Positions 62,744-64,000 of a stretch of 64,000 nucleotides of DNA are shown piece after piece. The stretch is from Streptomyces bacillaris (GTDB lineage: Bacteria > Actinomycetota > Actinomycetes > Streptomycetales > Streptomycetaceae), in contig NZ_CP029378.1 of NCBI RefSeq assembly GCF_003268675.1, positions 5,642,001 through 5,706,000 of the forward strand. Reading direction: 5' to 3'. Made by a program: the position numbers and the translations under genes. A model generated the notes under the pieces. The model saw nothing but the letters and a program-made list of their open reading frames with translations, was not told the origin of the DNA and ran no database searches. Positions within the stretch are counted from its first letter, which is position 1. Each line of letters opens with the position of its first letter.

Positions 62744-64000
62744 CCTCGGCCCCGCTGACCTCGACCTCGCCGACCCCGGCCCCACTGATCCCGGCCCAGC
62801 CGACCCGGGCCCCGTCGACCCCGGCCCCACTGCCCCCGGCCCCGCCGGCCTCGGCGTCCGGAGCTGGGACCGGCTGTTCGCCCGTCATGTGGCGAGCGAC
62901 ACCGGCGACCAGATCACCGCCATCCTCAACCAGTCCGGCGCCACCGACGCCATCGCCCTCTCGGGCGGCTTCCCGCACCCCGACACCTTCCCCGCCCGTG
63001 CGCTGGCCGAGAGCCACGCCCGGGTGCTCGCGCAGCCCGCCGCGCTCCAGTACGGGCCCACCCCCGGGCTCCCCGGACTGCGCGACTGGTTCAGCGGCTG
63101 GCTGGGGCGGGCCGAGGGGCGGACGCCCGCCGACGGCGAACTGCTCATCACCAGCGGCGGGATGGAGGGCCTCGGCCTCATCACCCGCAGCCTCCTCGAC
63201 CCCGGCGACCGGGCCGTGGTCGAGGGCCCCACCTTCTTCGGCGCCCTCGTCGGCTTCCAGCGGCAGCTCGCCCGGGTGGAGACCGTGCCGGTCGACGGCG
63301 ACGGGCTGGACACCGACGCCCTGGCCGAGCTGCTGCGCGGCTCCACCGGGCCGGCGCCCAAGCTCCTCTACCTCGTCCCGGACCACCAGAACCCCACCGG
63401 CCTCACCCTCTCGCTGGAGCGCCGCCACGCCCTGATCGCGCTGGCCCGGAGGTACGGGTTCCTCATCGTCGAGGACGTCGCCTACCGCGAGCTGGGCTTC
63501 GACGGGGAGCGCCACCCCAGCCTCTGGGCGCTGGCCCCCGACGTCGTGGCCCAGGTCGGCACCTTCGCCAAGACCTTCACCCCGGGCATCCGGCTCGGCT
63601 GGGTCGTCGCCCCGGCCCGCCTCACCGCCCAACTGGCCCGTGCCAAGCAGAACACCGACCAGTGCACCGGCGCCTACGGGCAGCTGCTGCTGGAGGACTA
63701 CGGGAGGTCCGGCGGGTTCGACCGCCAGATCGCCGCCTCCCGGGCCTTCTACCGGCGCCGCCGGGACGTGATGACGGACGCCCTCGCCGCCCATCTGCCC
63801 GAGGAGGTCGCGTACACCCGGCCGCACGGCGGCTTCTTCAGCTGGCTCACCCTGCCCGGGAACGTCGACACCGTGGCGCTCCAGGAACGGGCGCTGGCCG
63901 CCAAGGTCAGCTATGTGCCCGGGCGCGCCTTCTACGCCGAGGAGCAGGGCGCCAACAGCCTGCGCCTGGCGTTCAGCCGGGTGCCCGACGAGCAGATCGC
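62733..64000 (+). CDS. PLP-dependent aminotransferase, LysN/Aro8-like, 5' part
   Basis: Open to the window end (about 422 codons). Fold-type I aminotransferase: ITSGGMEGLGLITRSLLDPG, LVPDHQNPTGLTLSLERR (Asn contacting PLP), IVEDVAYRELGF and the Schiff-base Lys in VGTFAKTFTPGIRLGWV. The group includes 2-aminoadipate and aromatic aminotransferases. The first 38 residues consist of GPADLDLADPGP-type repeats that precede the normal start of the fold (SWDRLFARHV). ATG at 62733 has GAGAGG upstream. Its role in an aromatic cluster is open: it could process an amino acid precursor or aminate a ring-cleavage product. Confidence 0.88.
   Translation, partial: MPADLGPADLDLADPGPTDPGPADPGPVDPGPTAPGPAGLGVRSWDRLFARHVASDTGDQITAILNQSGATDAIALSGGFPHPDTFPARALAESHARVLAQPAALQYGPTPGLPGLRDWFSGWLGRAEGRTPADGELLITSGGMEGLGLITRSLLDPGDRAVVEGPTFFGALVGFQRQLARVETVPVDGDGLDTDALAELLRGSTGPAPKLLYLVPDHQNPTGLTLSLERRHALIALARRYGFLIVEDVAYRELGFDGERHPSLWALAPDVVAQVGTFAKTFTPGIRLGWVVAPARLTAQLARAKQNTDQCTGAYGQLLLEDYGRSGGFDRQIAASRAFYRRRRDVMTDALAAHLPEEVAYTRPHGGFFSWLTLPGNVDTVALQERALAAKVSYVPGRAFYAEEQGANSLRLAFSRVPDEQI

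Overview
The window is chromosomal DNA from a Streptomyces or very close relative. The evidence is very high GC with strong third-position GC bias, many GTG starts, TGATG/ATGA-coupled genes, and a dnaG-hrdA-type sigma factor pair set among nirBD, ppdK, dgt, class F sortase and FMN reductase genes, an arrangement I recall from the S. coelicolor core (inference from memory, not a search).

Layout. 1-7 kb: the 3' end of a tRNA-dihydrouridine synthase gene, then a GntR/UTRA regulator divergent from a four-gene ABC importer operon (lipoprotein, two permeases, ATPase) ending in a HAD phosphatase. 7-13 kb: pyruvate phosphate dikinase (ppdK) behind a palindrome-rich leader, an ArsR-like regulator, a VOC protein and a Tat-exported PhoX-like phosphatase. 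13-22 kb: nirB-nirD with a GlnR-like box, a decayed upstream FAD-reductase gene, a TSUP transporter, a class F sortase with a secreted partner, a SoxR-box FMN reductase, a CutA gene that runs on into its neighbour, and a 3' relic that looks like assimilatory nitrate reductase. Nitrate assimilation seems to be eroding at two points while nitrite reduction and siroheme genes stay intact. 22-39 kb: YdcF-like protein, sirohydrochlorin chelatase, dGTPase, ferredoxin-reductase-like flavoprotein, MFS pump with XRE-cupin regulator, methyltransferase, dnaG, HrdA-type sigma factor, a heterodimeric ABC exporter, FGGY kinase and a YtxH-like protein.

39.4-47.6 kb: two tRNA-Asn genes, then a tRNA with a CAU anticodon whose last 23 bases plus 28 bases of flank (51 bp, perfect) recur 7.7 kb downstream. 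The DNA between is a genomic islet without a recognisable integrase. It carries a DUF389 membrane protein, a BetT-like choline/betaine (BCCT) transporter, a broken thioredoxin-like gene and a MetP/MetS-type NSS transporter with its 45-aa small subunit. The cargo is mostly transporters, two of them in families usually coupled to ion gradients (typically Na+).

48-64 kb: a cell-wall glycopolymer cluster (GT2-CDP-glycerol transferase fusion, an unrecognised protein, a GT4), an Nramp Mn transporter, and a divergent aromatic cluster. One arm has meta-cleavage enzymes (semialdehyde dehydrogenase, two hydratase/decarboxylase paralogues, tautomerase, catechol 2,3-dioxygenase). The other has a flavoprotein, an HpaB-type two-component hydroxylase with its flavin reductase, and a PLP aminotransferase cut by the window end. 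Together they suggest hydroxylation of a phenol, ring opening and onward processing; the aminotransferase leaves open whether the route is catabolic or biosynthetic.
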